Notes under the pieces: generated by a model
Told to the model about the DNA's origin: nothing
Databases searched by the model: none
Seen by the model: the letters and a program-made list of their open reading frames with translations, nothing else
Shown here: positions 28,446-37,538 of the stretch, piece by piece
How the letters are laid out: the number at the start of each line of letters is the position of its first letter
Numbering within the stretch: the first letter of the stretch is position 1
Made by a program: the position numbers and the translations under genes
NCBI GenBank assembly: GCA_030430205.1
Contig: JAUIGE010000021.1
Span: 1 to 64,000, forward strand
Reading direction: 5' to 3'
From: Bacteroidia bacterium
Lineage (GTDB): Bacteria > Bacteroidota > Bacteroidia > J057
DNA length: 64,000 nt

Positions 28446-31400
28446 TCAAGCAATAATAGCTTTTTCTTCTTTTGCAAGAAGTTGATAAACACAAGGAATT
28501 ACGACCAAATTCAGTAGGGTGGCCGATAATAGCCCTCCAAGTATCACAACCGCCATGGGGCTTTGAATCTCACTACCAGGTTCACCTCCTTTTAAAGCTA
28601 AAGGCACCAGGGCAAGTCCAGTAGTAAAGGCAGTCATTAGGATCGGGTTGAGTCGATCTAAAGCACCTGTTTTGATGAGAGTAAAGCCATTCATCCCTTG
28701 TTTTCGTAAGTCTTCATACCGGGAAACCAGCAAGATTCCGTTACGGGTGGCGATGCCAAACAAACTGATAAAGCCAATGGTTGCGGCAATGCTGATAATT
28801 CCAGAAGTGAAGTAAACAATGAGAATGCCTCCAATCAGAGCCAATGGCAAATTGATCAGCACTACGAAAGCCAGTTTCATATCCTTAAACTCAAGATAGA
28901 GCAGGAGTAGGATGATCATGACTGCCAGAACAGCGGTAACCAACAATAGTTGTGAAGCTTTGGCTTCGCTTTCAAATTGCCCACCATATTCTACACGGTA
29001 TCCTTCCGGTATATCAATGGCCGTGGTGATTGTTTCCTGAATCTCATTCACCGCACTGCGTAAATCCCGTCCCTGCACGTTGGCTGCAACCACGATTTTT
29101 CGCTGTACATCTTCCCGGCTGATAGTATTCGGACTGCTCACGGAGGATATGGTAGCTAATTGATCCAGGGTTGTCTGGCTACCATTGGGTAAGCTCACTA
29201 ATGCGGTATGAATGTTCTCGATCTTATTCCGGGAACTTTCCTGATACCTTACCACCAGATCAAAATATTGCTGCCCCTCGTAGATTTCGCCAGCTTCTTC
29301 CCCAGCAAAGGCAATATCCACTTGTTCCATCAGCTTACCGACAGTCATGCCATAGGCGGATAACATTTGGCGTTTGGGTTTGATCCTGATCTGCGGTACT
29401 TCAATCTGCTGAGCTACAGCCACATCTGCCAGACCTTCAATTGGTTTGATGCTCTGTTCGATGTTTTTCCCCAGCTCGTACAAGCGTTGCAGATCCGGAC
29501 CAAATATTTTGATGGCAATATTGGCTCGGGTTCCTGAAAGCATGTGGTCTATTCGATGAGCAATAGGTTGCCCCAATGTGATATTTACCCCTGGCACAAT
29601 ACTGAGCTTTTTTCGAACTTCTTCAAAAAATGTCTCCTTGGTTTTATCTCCAAGGGTAAATGGGACATCGATTTCTGCGGCATTCACGCCCTGGGCATGT
29701 TCATCCAATTCTGCCCTGCCTGTTCTTCTTGTTACCACCTCGACTTCTGGCATATCTAACAATTGCTGCTCTACCAGTTTACCTATTTTGTTGCTTTCTT
29801 CCAGGGACATGCCAGGAGGGCCAACTACGCTGATCACTAGCGACCCTTCGTTAAACTCTGGCAAAAAACTCCTGCCTAATTGTGTAAACAATCCTATACT
29901 TAGTATAAAAGCAATTACAGTAAAAGCGATAATCATTTTTGGAAACCGCATGGCCACACCCAATACGTAGGCATATTGTTTTTGAAGCCAACGTTCTACC
30001 TTGGTACCTTCAGCTTGTCTGGCCAATACCTTTTCACTATTCAAAAGGTATGAACAAAGTACAGGCGTAACAGTGATCGCCACTACCAGGGAAGTAAGTA
30101 CAGAGGTGACAAAAGCAATACCCAATGGCTGTAATAAGCGGCCTTCCATTCCACTCAAAAAGAAAAGAGGAACAAAAGAGACAATAATAATCAGGGTGGC
30201 AATAATAATAGAGCTCCTGATTTCAACCGAAGCATCCTTTACCACAGTTAATACCGCAAGGCGTTCATCTTTTGGTTTTCTGACATTCTCTCTCAAACGT
30301 TTATATACATTTTCCACATCAATGATGGCATCATCTACCAGCGCTCCAATGGCAATGGCCATTCCTCCAAGGCTCATGGTATTGATGGTGTATCCCAACA
30401 TCTTCAAAACAATAATGGAAACCAATAGGGAAATCGGGATTGCAAGCAGAGAAATCAGGGTTGTTCGCCAGTTCATCAAAAAAATGAGCAAGATGATAAT
30501 GACAAAAAATGCGCCCTCCAGCAACGTCTGGTTGAGATTACTGATGGATGCCTCAATGAAATCTGATTGGCGAAAAATATGATTTTTGATTTCTACCCCT
30601 TTTGGAAGGGTATTCCTGAGATCAGCAACGGCTTCATCCAACCTTGATGTCAACTCCAATGTATTAACATCTGGTTGTTTTGATATGGTTAGAATAACAG
30701 CAGATGAAGCATTGAGTGAACCATCACCTATTTTATCCGAGGCACCGATCTGTACTTTGGCCAGATCCTTCACTTTAATACTTTGCCCATTAACTTGCTT
30801 TACCACTGCTTCTTCCAGATCCTCTAGGGCATAGGCCCGACCACTTCCTTTGATGATGTACTGATTGCCATGTTGGTTAAGGAAACCGCCTGGCGCATTC
30901 ATATTAGCCTCTTTTACTTTCTCTACCAATTCACTCAGGCTTACGCCAAAATGTTTCAGCTTTTCGGGATTGGCAAATACCTGGTATTGCTTATAATCCC
31001 CACCAATTACAACCACATTCGCGATTCCCCCAATTGCCTTTAACCTTGGGCGGATTGTCCAGTCCGATAAAGTTCGCAATTCCATGGGTGTAAGGCTATC
31101 TGAAGTAACGCCCAATAGCATAATCTCTCCCATGATAGAAGAAATAGGGGCCATGGTTGGTGCTCCGATCCCACCAGGTAAATTTTCACGTACCATCGGG
31201 ATGCGTTCATTTACAATTTGTCGGGCACGGTAAATATCTGTACCCCACTCAAATTCTACCCAGACAATGGAGATTCCTGCTGCTGAAGAAGAACGAATTC
31301 TCCTAACATTGGACGAGCCATTTAAAGCAGTCTCCAACTGGTAGGTTACCAGTTTTTCTACCTCTTCTGATTCCAGTCCATGGGCCTCGGTCAGTATAGT

Positions 31401-31541
31401 AACTGTAGGGGCTGTGAGGTCAGGAAAGACATCCACGTTCATTATACGGGCCATGTACAGTCCTGTGATACTCAATCCAACCGCAGCTAAAAGCACCAGG
31501 AGACGGTTTTGAAGCGATATTGATAATATTTTATTTAACAT
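28446..31541 (-). CDS. CusA/CzcA-family RND heavy-metal efflux pump
   Basis: Inner-membrane RND proton/metal antiporter of 1031 residues with two six-helix halves and large periplasmic loops. The charged motif of helix 4 (IGALVDDAIIDVENV, near residue 400) is intact. The N-terminus (SISLQNRLLVLLAAVGLSI) is typical of the family. Unlike the pump at 42-4367 it has no attached channel domain; a separate TolC-like gene lies in the same operon (order cusC, His-rich, cusB, cusA on the minus strand). The gap to cusB is 11 bases. The Cus-like grouping with His-rich proteins suggests copper or silver, but Co/Zn/Cd cannot be excluded. Confidence 0.93.
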   Translation of the reverse strand: MLNKILSISLQNRLLVLLAAVGLSITGLYMARIMNVDVFPDLTAPTVTILTEAHGLESEEVEKLVTYQLETALNGSSNVRRIRSSSAAGISIVWVEFEWGTDIYRARQIVNERIPMVRENLPGGIGAPTMAPISSIMGEIMLLGVTSDSLTPMELRTLSDWTIRPRLKAIGGIANVVVIGGDYKQYQVFANPEKLKHFGVSLSELVEKVKEANMNAPGGFLNQHGNQYIIKGSGRAYALEDLEEAVVKQVNGQSIKVKDLAKVQIGASDKIGDGSLNASSAVILTISKQPDVNTLELTSRLDEAVADLRNTLPKGVEIKNHIFRQSDFIEASISNLNQTLLEGAFFVIIILLIFLMNWRTTLISLLAIPISLLVSIIVLKMLGYTINTMSLGGMAIAIGALVDDAIIDVENVYKRLRENVRKPKDERLAVLTVVKDASVEIRSSIIIATLIIIVSFVPLFFLSGMEGRLLQPLGIAFVTSVLTSLVVAITVTPVLCSYLLNSEKVLARQAEGTKVERWLQKQYAYVLGVAMRFPKMIIAFTVIAFILSIGLFTQLGRSFLPEFNEGSLVISVVGPPGMSLEESNKIGKLVEQQLLDMPEVEVVTRRTGRAELDEHAQGVNAAEIDVPFTLGDKTKETFFEEVRKKLSIVPGVNITLGQPIAHRIDHMLSGTRANIAIKIFGPDLQRLYELGKNIEQSIKPIEGLADVAVAQQIEVPQIRIKPKRQMLSAYGMTVGKLMEQVDIAFAGEEAGEIYEGQQYFDLVVRYQESSRNKIENIHTALVSLPNGSQTTLDQLATISSVSSPNTISREDVQRKIVVAANVQGRDLRSAVNEIQETITTAIDIPEGYRVEYGGQFESEAKASQLLLVTAVLAVMIILLLLYLEFKDMKLAFVVLINLPLALIGGILIVYFTSGIISIAATIGFISLFGIATRNGILLVSRYEDLRKQGMNGFTLIKTGALDRLNPILMTAFTTGLALVPLALKGGEPGSEIQSPMAVVILGGLLSATLLNLVVIPCVYQLLAKEEKAIIA

Positions 31542-31552
31542 ATCTATTCCTA

Positions 31553-33076
31553 TTAGTGCTCATGCCCATGCGCAGGGGTCTGCCCTGACATAGAGGCCAT
31601 TTTTACTTGGTAAGCTCCTTTTGTTACGACAACCTCACCCACCTCAAGTCCTTCCCGTATGGATACATTTTGACCATTTCGCTTTCCGATCCTGACGGGT
31701 CTCCTTTCAAAACTTTCACCAGACAATTGAACAATTACAGAATAGGCACCATAGTCTTCCAGCAAGGCACTTTCAGGGATCATTGTGCTTTGCTTTCCAT
31801 CTCCTACGGCGATTTGTACTTCTGTGAAACTTCCTTCAGGCATTTCGATTTCCTCATTTATCTGGGCGTAAATGGGAATCATGGGTTTGTCTATTTCCAC
31901 TTCTCTACCAACTGAGAGGATTGATCCACCAGATTGGTTGAGGCTAGACCATTTCCCGGTTTTGGGCTGATACCAAATGTTATGAATGGATTGTAAAGAA
32001 AGAGTAGAGGCTGGGCTGGCTTGAGTTTCTAATAAGCGGGAACGATAGGAACCGATGCTTATTAAAGCCGCTCCCTGTTCCACGTAAGCTCCATTATTAA
32101 TGTTGATTGATTTCACAAATCCGTCAAAAGGTGCTCTTATTTGTTTTCCACCTAACGAATATCCTGCTTTTAATGTCTCGTATGAAGAACTGGCTATCTG
32201 AAATCGGGCCTCTACTCCCTCAAACTCAGCTTTAGGCACAATCTTAGATTCATATAACTGCTTCTTTCTGTCATATTCCGATTTTGCCTGTTCAAAACTT
32301 GCCTTGGCTCGTTCAATTTCTGCCTGCAAATTATTGGTGGTGAGTCCGTTACTGCTAATGGTCATGAGTAATTGGCCTCTTTTTACTGCTGTGCCTTCCG
32401 TTAGGTTATTGATAGCAAACTTAATCACTCCAATGGAATTCGAAGTGAGTGCCCTTACCGCACCAGGCGCTGCTTTCCATACACCTGAAGTATGGATTAC
32501 CTCGTAAATTTCTCCGCTAATCACAGGTGAAGTTTGGAAGTCAATCTTCCAGGCTTGTTCTTTAAGAAAGCCAATAGCCCCAGCGTTTTCATCTTCTCCA
32601 CCAATCGTATGGATAGCTTCCTCTGCATTTGCAAAGACCTGCACGTTATCAATGACAATGTTATCCCGATATGTCGGTGTTGTAATGTCGAACACTAATT
32701 GATAAAAGCCAGCGGCTTTTGGTTGTAAGGAAGGAGTGAAAATACCTGGTGATGAGGGAGCTTCTACTGTGTGGCGGATTCCTTTTACGTCTTTTACTAG
32801 ACTTACCGTTACACTGCCTTCTCTCACGGGTTGGTGTTTTTCCAGCACAGTAAAGTGTGCCGCAAAGCGACTTGTTTTACCTACAACTAAAGCAGGAAAT
32901 TCAACGAATAGCTCTGTTTTATCCGTCCAGATGGTATAGTCTAATGCAGGTATTTCAATACCTTGATTGATATGGTTTCCTGTTGCATCATGTGCATGCT
33001 CCTGCTCCTTTGCGGACTGACAAGAGACTTGTATCAGTGCAATTATAATTGCAGCTAGTATGATTATATTTCGCAT
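31553..33076 (-). CDS. CusB-type periplasmic adaptor lipoprotein
   Basis: HlyD-family adaptor of 507 residues, lipobox Cys at about 19, followed by a His-containing linker (HAHDATGNH). An N-terminal extension of ~130 residues (from IWTDKTELFVEFPALVVGK) forms a beta-sandwich seen in some Bacteroidota CusB proteins. Lipoyl halves and a coiled coil (ERAKASFEQAKSEYDRKKQ) follow, and the tail is His-rich (GQTPAHGHEH). It should bridge the RND pump encoded 11 bases downstream to the TolC-like channel. His residues at both ends fit metal hand-over. Confidence 0.9.
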   Translation of the reverse strand: MRNIIILAAIIIALIQVSCQSAKEQEHAHDATGNHINQGIEIPALDYTIWTDKTELFVEFPALVVGKTSRFAAHFTVLEKHQPVREGSVTVSLVKDVKGIRHTVEAPSSPGIFTPSLQPKAAGFYQLVFDITTPTYRDNIVIDNVQVFANAEEAIHTIGGEDENAGAIGFLKEQAWKIDFQTSPVISGEIYEVIHTSGVWKAAPGAVRALTSNSIGVIKFAINNLTEGTAVKRGQLLMTISSNGLTTNNLQAEIERAKASFEQAKSEYDRKKQLYESKIVPKAEFEGVEARFQIASSSYETLKAGYSLGGKQIRAPFDGFVKSININNGAYVEQGAALISIGSYRSRLLETQASPASTLSLQSIHNIWYQPKTGKWSSLNQSGGSILSVGREVEIDKPMIPIYAQINEEIEMPEGSFTEVQIAVGDGKQSTMIPESALLEDYGAYSVIVQLSGESFERRPVRIGKRNGQNVSIREGLEVGEVVVTKGAYQVKMASMSGQTPAHGHEH

Positions 33077-33096
33077 ATATTTTGTCCGTTCTTATA

Positions 33097-33366
33097 TTAA
33101 TGATCATGGTGTTTATTTCCATCTTCATGGGTATGGGTAGAATCTTCACGAGTAGAATCCTTGCGAGTAGAATCTGCTTCAAGGGTAAATTCTTCTTGTT
33201 CATGATGTGCCTCTTCTGCATGACTGTGGTCAGCAGATTCTGAATCATGTGCGTGCCCATTTCCTTCGGCCCCATGCGTATGTCCATGATCTTGCTCGGC
33301 AGAATTAGAAGTGCAGGAAATAGCAAACAGGGTAAGGGTGGCGAAAATAATATTTCTAATTTTCAT
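33097..33366 (-). CDS. Small His-rich lipoprotein
   Basis: An 89-residue lipoprotein (lipobox FAISC, Cys18) composed almost entirely of His, Glu, Asp and Ser. His pairs are spread through the chain (HGHTHG, HSHAEEAHH, HTHEDG, HHDH). A 12-base tandem repeat encodes DSTRKDSTREDST near residues 64-76. Such a chain should chelate metal in the periplasm. It sits 20 bases before cusB and 20 after the channel gene, so it is part of the pump operon. Its composition could make it evolve quickly. Confidence 0.75.
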   Translation of the reverse strand: MKIRNIIFATLTLFAISCTSNSAEQDHGHTHGAEGNGHAHDSESADHSHAEEAHHEQEEFTLEADSTRKDSTREDSTHTHEDGNKHHDH

Positions 33367-33386
33367 AATATTCTTTATTTATGTTG

Positions 33387-34571
33387 TTATAGTTGATGTT
33401 TTAATAGTTCGGCTTTCAGCTCGTTGAGTTCCTTTTCCATTTGGAGCATTTTATCGTAAGCCTGTCGGTAGAATTGGAGCTCTAAATAGTATTCTATAAA
33501 GGAAATTTCCTCCTGTTTATAAGCTTCAAGCAATAAGCTTTCGCTGTTTAATCCTTTCAAGGTATTTTCATACTCCTGAAATTTTCTGAGCAAAAGATTA
33601 TATTGATTGAACTGCTCCTGGAAATCGGAATAGTGTTTAGTCGTGATCGCAACCGTGTGGGATTGGCTATATTGATACTTCGCTTCAGCGGCTTTGACTT
33701 TATTCCGGCTATTCCATAGGGGAATAGATATCCCTCCATAAACCCCAGCATAATACTCCCCCATAACCCCCTGAGAATTGGCTCCTATGGAGAGATTCGG
33801 TAAGGCCTTGGTTTTTTCCAATTGAATCCTCTCCAAAGATACAGCCTCATTTCCTTGCAATGCTCTAAGGGTAGGATCAATAGCTAATTTAGCCTGCCAG
33901 ATACTATCTAAAGGAGCAATCTGATGATCCTCAGCAAACCTTGACGGATCGAAAATAACGGGCTGACCACCATTTAGTTTTTGAAGAGAGAGCAAAATAT
34001 TACGTGTTCTATTTTCAATATGCTCAATAACAAACTGGTCCTGCATCCAGGCAATCTTGGCTTTATTCAGGTCTAGTACGCCCGCTTGTTCCTTCTCAAA
34101 GAGTTCCTGTATCTGATCAAATACCTGCCTGGCTTGCGTTAACCGTAGTTGTTCTACTTCTTTTCTTTTTTTCAAAAAAATAAGCTCTAAGCAGTATTTT
34201 TTGGCTGGAAGTAAAACCTCTTGCCGCAGACTGGCATATTCCAGTTGTAGTTGTTCCTCTTGCTTGTCGATCCATTTTCGGCGAACTCCATACACGGTTG
34301 GAAACTCAAATGATTGCGAAATTTGAAACTCTGAATAATTACCTGTTGAATGCGTGCCAAAAGGCAAATAGTAAGCTGAAAATTGCGGATCGGGCAGGTT
34401 GTTGCTGGTTCTTAGTTCGAGCTGGTGGCTTACCATAAAAGATTGGTAAGCCTGTAGCTCCTTGTTATTGCGTGCTATTTCGCCAAGTACCTGGTCTATC
34501 TCATTGGCTTGTGCAAACAAGCCTATGGACAATAGGCACCCGCAAATAGCGGATACGATATTTTTATACAT
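33387..34571 (-). CDS. TolC/CusC-family outer-membrane channel
   Basis: A 394-residue outer-membrane efflux protein. A signal peptide (to ~22, LFAQA) is followed by two repeats of long coiled-coil helices and short beta strands. Family-typical segments include LPDPQFSAYYLPFG and VYGGISIPLWNSRNKVKAAEA. It is the outer-membrane exit of the RND system encoded downstream. It is short for a TolC (usually 420-480 residues), but no segment seems missing. Confidence 0.88.
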   Translation of the reverse strand: MYKNIVSAICGCLLSIGLFAQANEIDQVLGEIARNNKELQAYQSFMVSHQLELRTSNNLPDPQFSAYYLPFGTHSTGNYSEFQISQSFEFPTVYGVRRKWIDKQEEQLQLEYASLRQEVLLPAKKYCLELIFLKKRKEVEQLRLTQARQVFDQIQELFEKEQAGVLDLNKAKIAWMQDQFVIEHIENRTRNILLSLQKLNGGQPVIFDPSRFAEDHQIAPLDSIWQAKLAIDPTLRALQGNEAVSLERIQLEKTKALPNLSIGANSQGVMGEYYAGVYGGISIPLWNSRNKVKAAEAKYQYSQSHTVAITTKHYSDFQEQFNQYNLLLRKFQEYENTLKGLNSESLLLEAYKQEEISFIEYYLELQFYRQAYDKMLQMEKELNELKAELLKHQL

Positions 34572-34662
34572 GAAAAATTTATTAGGTTAATGCTAAATGT
34601 TCATAGAAATACGCTCTGTCATGGAGTAATGACAGCAGTAGATGACATCTATACAGATTAAC

Positions 34663-35109
34663 CTAAACGGGAGGCCCTCTAACAGATCGGGCCGATAAGA
34701 AAGGGGAAGATTCAATATGGGGATTGCAAGCTAGTATCGGTACAAGTTGCCGACATTCACATATTGAAAACAGGGAGAATCGAGCTAAGGCAGAGGTAGA
34801 AAAAACCTTTGCCTTATTACGATTTATAACAATATTCTCTATTTCTAGAAACCCATTTGAATGTGAGGTGTGGGTATGGATTTCCAGCAAAAACCCGAAA
34901 AGAACCGTGCTAAGATCATTATTCTTCCCTTGGCTATGATGATGATGACCGTGCTCCTGGTTATGATGGTGGTGGTGATGCTTAGCCTTTTCGAGGGAAG
35001 TGGTAGAACCATCATGCTGATGATGCTCATGAGGTAGAAACTGATGCAGCATGAACATACTGAATATGCTCAACAAGAATAAAGCTGATATTTTTCGATA
35101 TTTCTGCAT
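34663..35109 (-). CDS. His-rich membrane-anchored protein leading the Cus-like operon
   Basis: A 148-residue protein with an N-terminal hydrophobic helix (8-24) and an extreme His cluster at about 25-60 (HEHHQHD, a run of six His, and HGHHHH). The C-terminal half has Cys-Glu-Cys (near 113-115), a further Cys and a basic tail. The layout suggests a periplasmic metal-binding or sensing protein. It is the first gene of the minus-strand pump operon, 91 bases before cusC, with a plausible promoter directly upstream. No regulator gene is nearby. Confidence 0.65.
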   Translation of the reverse strand: MQKYRKISALFLLSIFSMFMLHQFLPHEHHQHDGSTTSLEKAKHHHHHHNQEHGHHHHSQGKNNDLSTVLFGFLLEIHTHTSHSNGFLEIENIVINRNKAKVFSTSALARFSLFSICECRQLVPILACNPHIESSPFLSARSVRGPPV

Positions 35110-35115
35110 TCCTTA

Positions 35116-35145
35116 CAAATGAAGTCAATTTATAACGGCTTTCAA
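35116..35145 (-). promoter_or_regulatory. Candidate promoter of the Cus-like operon
   Basis: On the minus strand TTG (35145-35143), a 19-base spacer and TTCATTTG (35123-35116) match the Bacteroidota TTG-N19-TAnnTTTG pattern with one mismatch. The ATG of the His-rich gene follows at 35109. The remainder of 35146-35340 shows no gene. Confidence 0.4.
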
Positions 35146-35340
35146 AAAACGATATTTTCCAAGTGAAAATCTTGCCGATTTATTCAATTTGATCCATTCC
35201 CAAAATTGTGAATTGGGTTTCACCTAATTTTGGTAAGAAATAATCGGTACAGGGTATAGCTGCAGAAAAGGCTAAAATCTTTCACTTTTGTTTTCAAGTG
35301 GTTATATGAAAAGGCGTGGGCAAATTCTCCCTTTTGGCTT

Positions 35341-35445
35341 TCAAGAACCGGTCATCTGTTCCAGACAGGCATCCAGGTGCTGGATGAGTTGCTGGCGATC
35401 TGCCTGGAGGATCAGGGTGCGGACTTGTTGTTTGTTTATGACCAT
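35341..35445 (-). pseudogene. Short effector-associated-domain-like fragment downstream of the TPR gene
   Basis: A 34-codon frame with ATG reads NKQQVRTLILQADRQQLIQH and then DACLEQMTG before TGA. The pattern (polar start, VRTLI, long amphipathic helices) recalls the small EAD adaptor domains found on bacterial defence and death effectors. The text continues past the stop as KPKGRIC, shared with the remnant at 28238-28376. Most likely a broken gene end. Confidence 0.3.
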
Positions 35446-35486
35446 GGGGTAAATATAGGGAAGGGGCGATTAAAATGTGAGGGTTG

Positions 35487-36953
35487 TCAACCCAAAAACA
35501 CCCCAACGTCCTCCCACCCAAGTGGGCTGAATGCCACACCATCAGGAAGCCTTCTTCCCAATTGGTCCCTCATAGCTTTTGCCTTACTCTTTTCCAGGTA
35601 TAAAAAAGCCTCTTCGGGCTTTTTCTCTTCGAGGAGTATGCTTATGAGCAATTGATATACGTTGGCTCTTTTCCCAAAGTAGCCTAGTTGGTGGGGCTCT
35701 TCGTCCAGGTCCATACCCAGCTTTTCCTGAATTTGGATAGCCTTTTTGTACCAGGATTCGGCTTTTCGTAATTCTCCTTTTTTCTCATGTGTAAGCCCCA
35801 GCATCATTGAAAAATCTGATTCTCCCTCTGGATCATTTGCTTGTTGGGTGAGGATGAGTCCTTCCCTGAATGCCGCGAGGGCTTCCTCCAGCTTATTACT
35901 TTCGTCATTAATATTGCCCAGGCCCTGCCATACCTGTCTGGCCGTCAGGTAATCTTCCTGCATCAACGGATGCTGGCGAATATGTTCGTATAAAGCAAGC
36001 GCCTCCTGCATTCTCCCCGCCGTGAAAGCCAGACTGGCGAGTTTGATCTGTGCATCAATGGCGTTCATGGGAGCATCGGGCGTTGCAGCCTGGTAGGCTG
36101 CCCGGTATAAGTTTTTGGCCTGCTCTAGGTCCTCAAAAACTGAGTCATCCCTTCCCTGAAGCTTTTTCATTCGCTCTTCGGCTCGGGTATGATAGCTATG
36201 TCCCAACAGGATCATAGCTTCGCATACTCCTTGTAAATCATCAGCCGCTTTGTAGGCATCGATCGCTTTTTCAAAAGAATCGATGGCAGCAGAAATATGG
36301 TCTATTTCTAGCAAAACGTTCCCCTCTCCATGGGCCGCACGGGCCAATTGCTGCGGATAATTTCGTTCTGCCGCTTTTTGCCTGGCATCCTGGTACATTT
36401 GCAGTGCCAGTCGGTAACTACCCCAATTGCGGTAAATATTACCGCATCCCAATAAGCAACGGATGCTCGCTTCGTAATCTTCCTTTTGGCGACATATTTC
36501 AATCAGATCCTGGTATTTTTCCAGCGCCTGGTCTTCTTTTCTTAATGCGACCAGGGTGTCGCAATAATTTAGTCCCAAGGCAATCTCTGCCTGGAGGCGA
36601 CCAAAAGGAGTTTCCTCAGTAAAAAGCCCCAATTGCTCTTTTGCTCTTTGGTAGGATGCCATGGCATCCTGAAAGTCTCCATGCCAGTGAGCATATAAAC
36701 CTGCATTGGTATAGCCAGCAAAGGCCTTGGCTTCCTGCTTTTCCCTTTCAAATATTTCTGCTCCTCTTTTGTAAGCAATAATGGCAAAGGTCAGATATTG
36801 ATGGGCTGAAAGCCATTGGGCTGACTCCACGGCGACATCGCCCCGGGATTCTTCCTCGATCTGCTGAAGGCCCTTATTCAAAAGGCGCTGGAAAACTGTA
36901 GGGTTTTCAGCGTTTTCAGCACAGGCTTTTATATACTCAATCCAGTCTGACAT
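35487..36953 (-). CDS. TPR-repeat protein, third gene of the CHAT trio
   Basis: A 488-residue soluble protein of about ten tetratricopeptide repeats (for example YEASIRCLLGCGNIYRNWGS, then AIDSFEKAIDAYKAADDLQG, and EKKGELRKAESWYKKAIQIQ). The last repeat ends LYLEKSKAKAMRDQLGRR, the usual hinge before a CHAT domain in fused TPR-CHAT proteins, but the chain stops about 20 residues later. The CHAT domain is instead encoded separately two genes upstream. The protein probably senses a trigger or holds a substrate for that protease. The gap to the gene before it is 11 bases. Confidence 0.75.
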   Translation of the reverse strand: MSDWIEYIKACAENAENPTVFQRLLNKGLQQIEEESRGDVAVESAQWLSAHQYLTFAIIAYKRGAEIFEREKQEAKAFAGYTNAGLYAHWHGDFQDAMASYQRAKEQLGLFTEETPFGRLQAEIALGLNYCDTLVALRKEDQALEKYQDLIEICRQKEDYEASIRCLLGCGNIYRNWGSYRLALQMYQDARQKAAERNYPQQLARAAHGEGNVLLEIDHISAAIDSFEKAIDAYKAADDLQGVCEAMILLGHSYHTRAEERMKKLQGRDDSVFEDLEQAKNLYRAAYQAATPDAPMNAIDAQIKLASLAFTAGRMQEALALYEHIRQHPLMQEDYLTARQVWQGLGNINDESNKLEEALAAFREGLILTQQANDPEGESDFSMMLGLTHEKKGELRKAESWYKKAIQIQEKLGMDLDEEPHQLGYFGKRANVYQLLISILLEEKKPEEAFLYLEKSKAKAMRDQLGRRLPDGVAFSPLGWEDVGVFLG

Positions 36954-36964
36954 AAAAATGAAAT

Positions 36965-37516
36965 TTAAGACTCCTCACCTTCCATCAAAGCACGCAGCAG
37001 ATTGACCATTTGATCAGAGGAACCCAGGTTTTCATGCAAGCGATTCAAATCAAACGAAGCAGATTCTATGGAAGGAAATGAGCGATCTTTAGCCCGAATT
37101 TCTACTTTGCCCTCTTGTACCTTCAAACTGTATTCAGCAGATGGATTGTTGGCCATCATTTTCGTTTGCCAGACTTTGAACCACAATTTGATTCCCAGCC
37201 GAATAACACTGGCTACAGACAGAATGATAACAGTTCCAGAAACAGGATCAAGTGCCGGAATGGCATCCCGGGAAGATTGTTCCTGCATATTTATCACATC
37301 AGATAACTCATCTGAAAATTCAGCATCCTGATCAGCCAGCCACCCTAAGGCATTCTGTAACGCCTTGCCTAGCTTCCTGTCTATTTCTAAAGAACCAGCC
37401 ATATTCTCTAACACTAGTTCCTGAACGTCTCTACCAAAGAGGCTTTCTTTTTCAAGAATCTGCTTCAATTCTTTTCTGCCTAAATCTTCAATTTTTTCTT
37501 GTAAATGAGTGCTCAT
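36965..37516 (-). CDS. Small protein with one membrane segment, middle gene of the CHAT trio
   Basis: A 183-residue protein of unknown family. Residues 1-75 are helical and acidic (KIEDLGRKELKQILEKESLF). One hydrophobic helix follows at about 92-115 (VSGTVIILSVASVIRLGIKL), bounded by basic residues. The C-terminal part looks like a small soluble domain (EYSLKVQEGKVEIRAKDRSF). It lies 22 bases after the CHAT gene and 11 before the TPR gene. In known systems CHAT proteases cut a partner to release a membrane-active part; this protein is the obvious local candidate, by inference only. Confidence 0.7.
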   Translation of the reverse strand: MSTHLQEKIEDLGRKELKQILEKESLFGRDVQELVLENMAGSLEIDRKLGKALQNALGWLADQDAEFSDELSDVINMQEQSSRDAIPALDPVSGTVIILSVASVIRLGIKLWFKVWQTKMMANNPSAEYSLKVQEGKVEIRAKDRSFPSIESASFDLNRLHENLGSSDQMVNLLRALMEGEES

Positions 37517-37538
37517 AAGGATAATAAATTGGGGGTTA

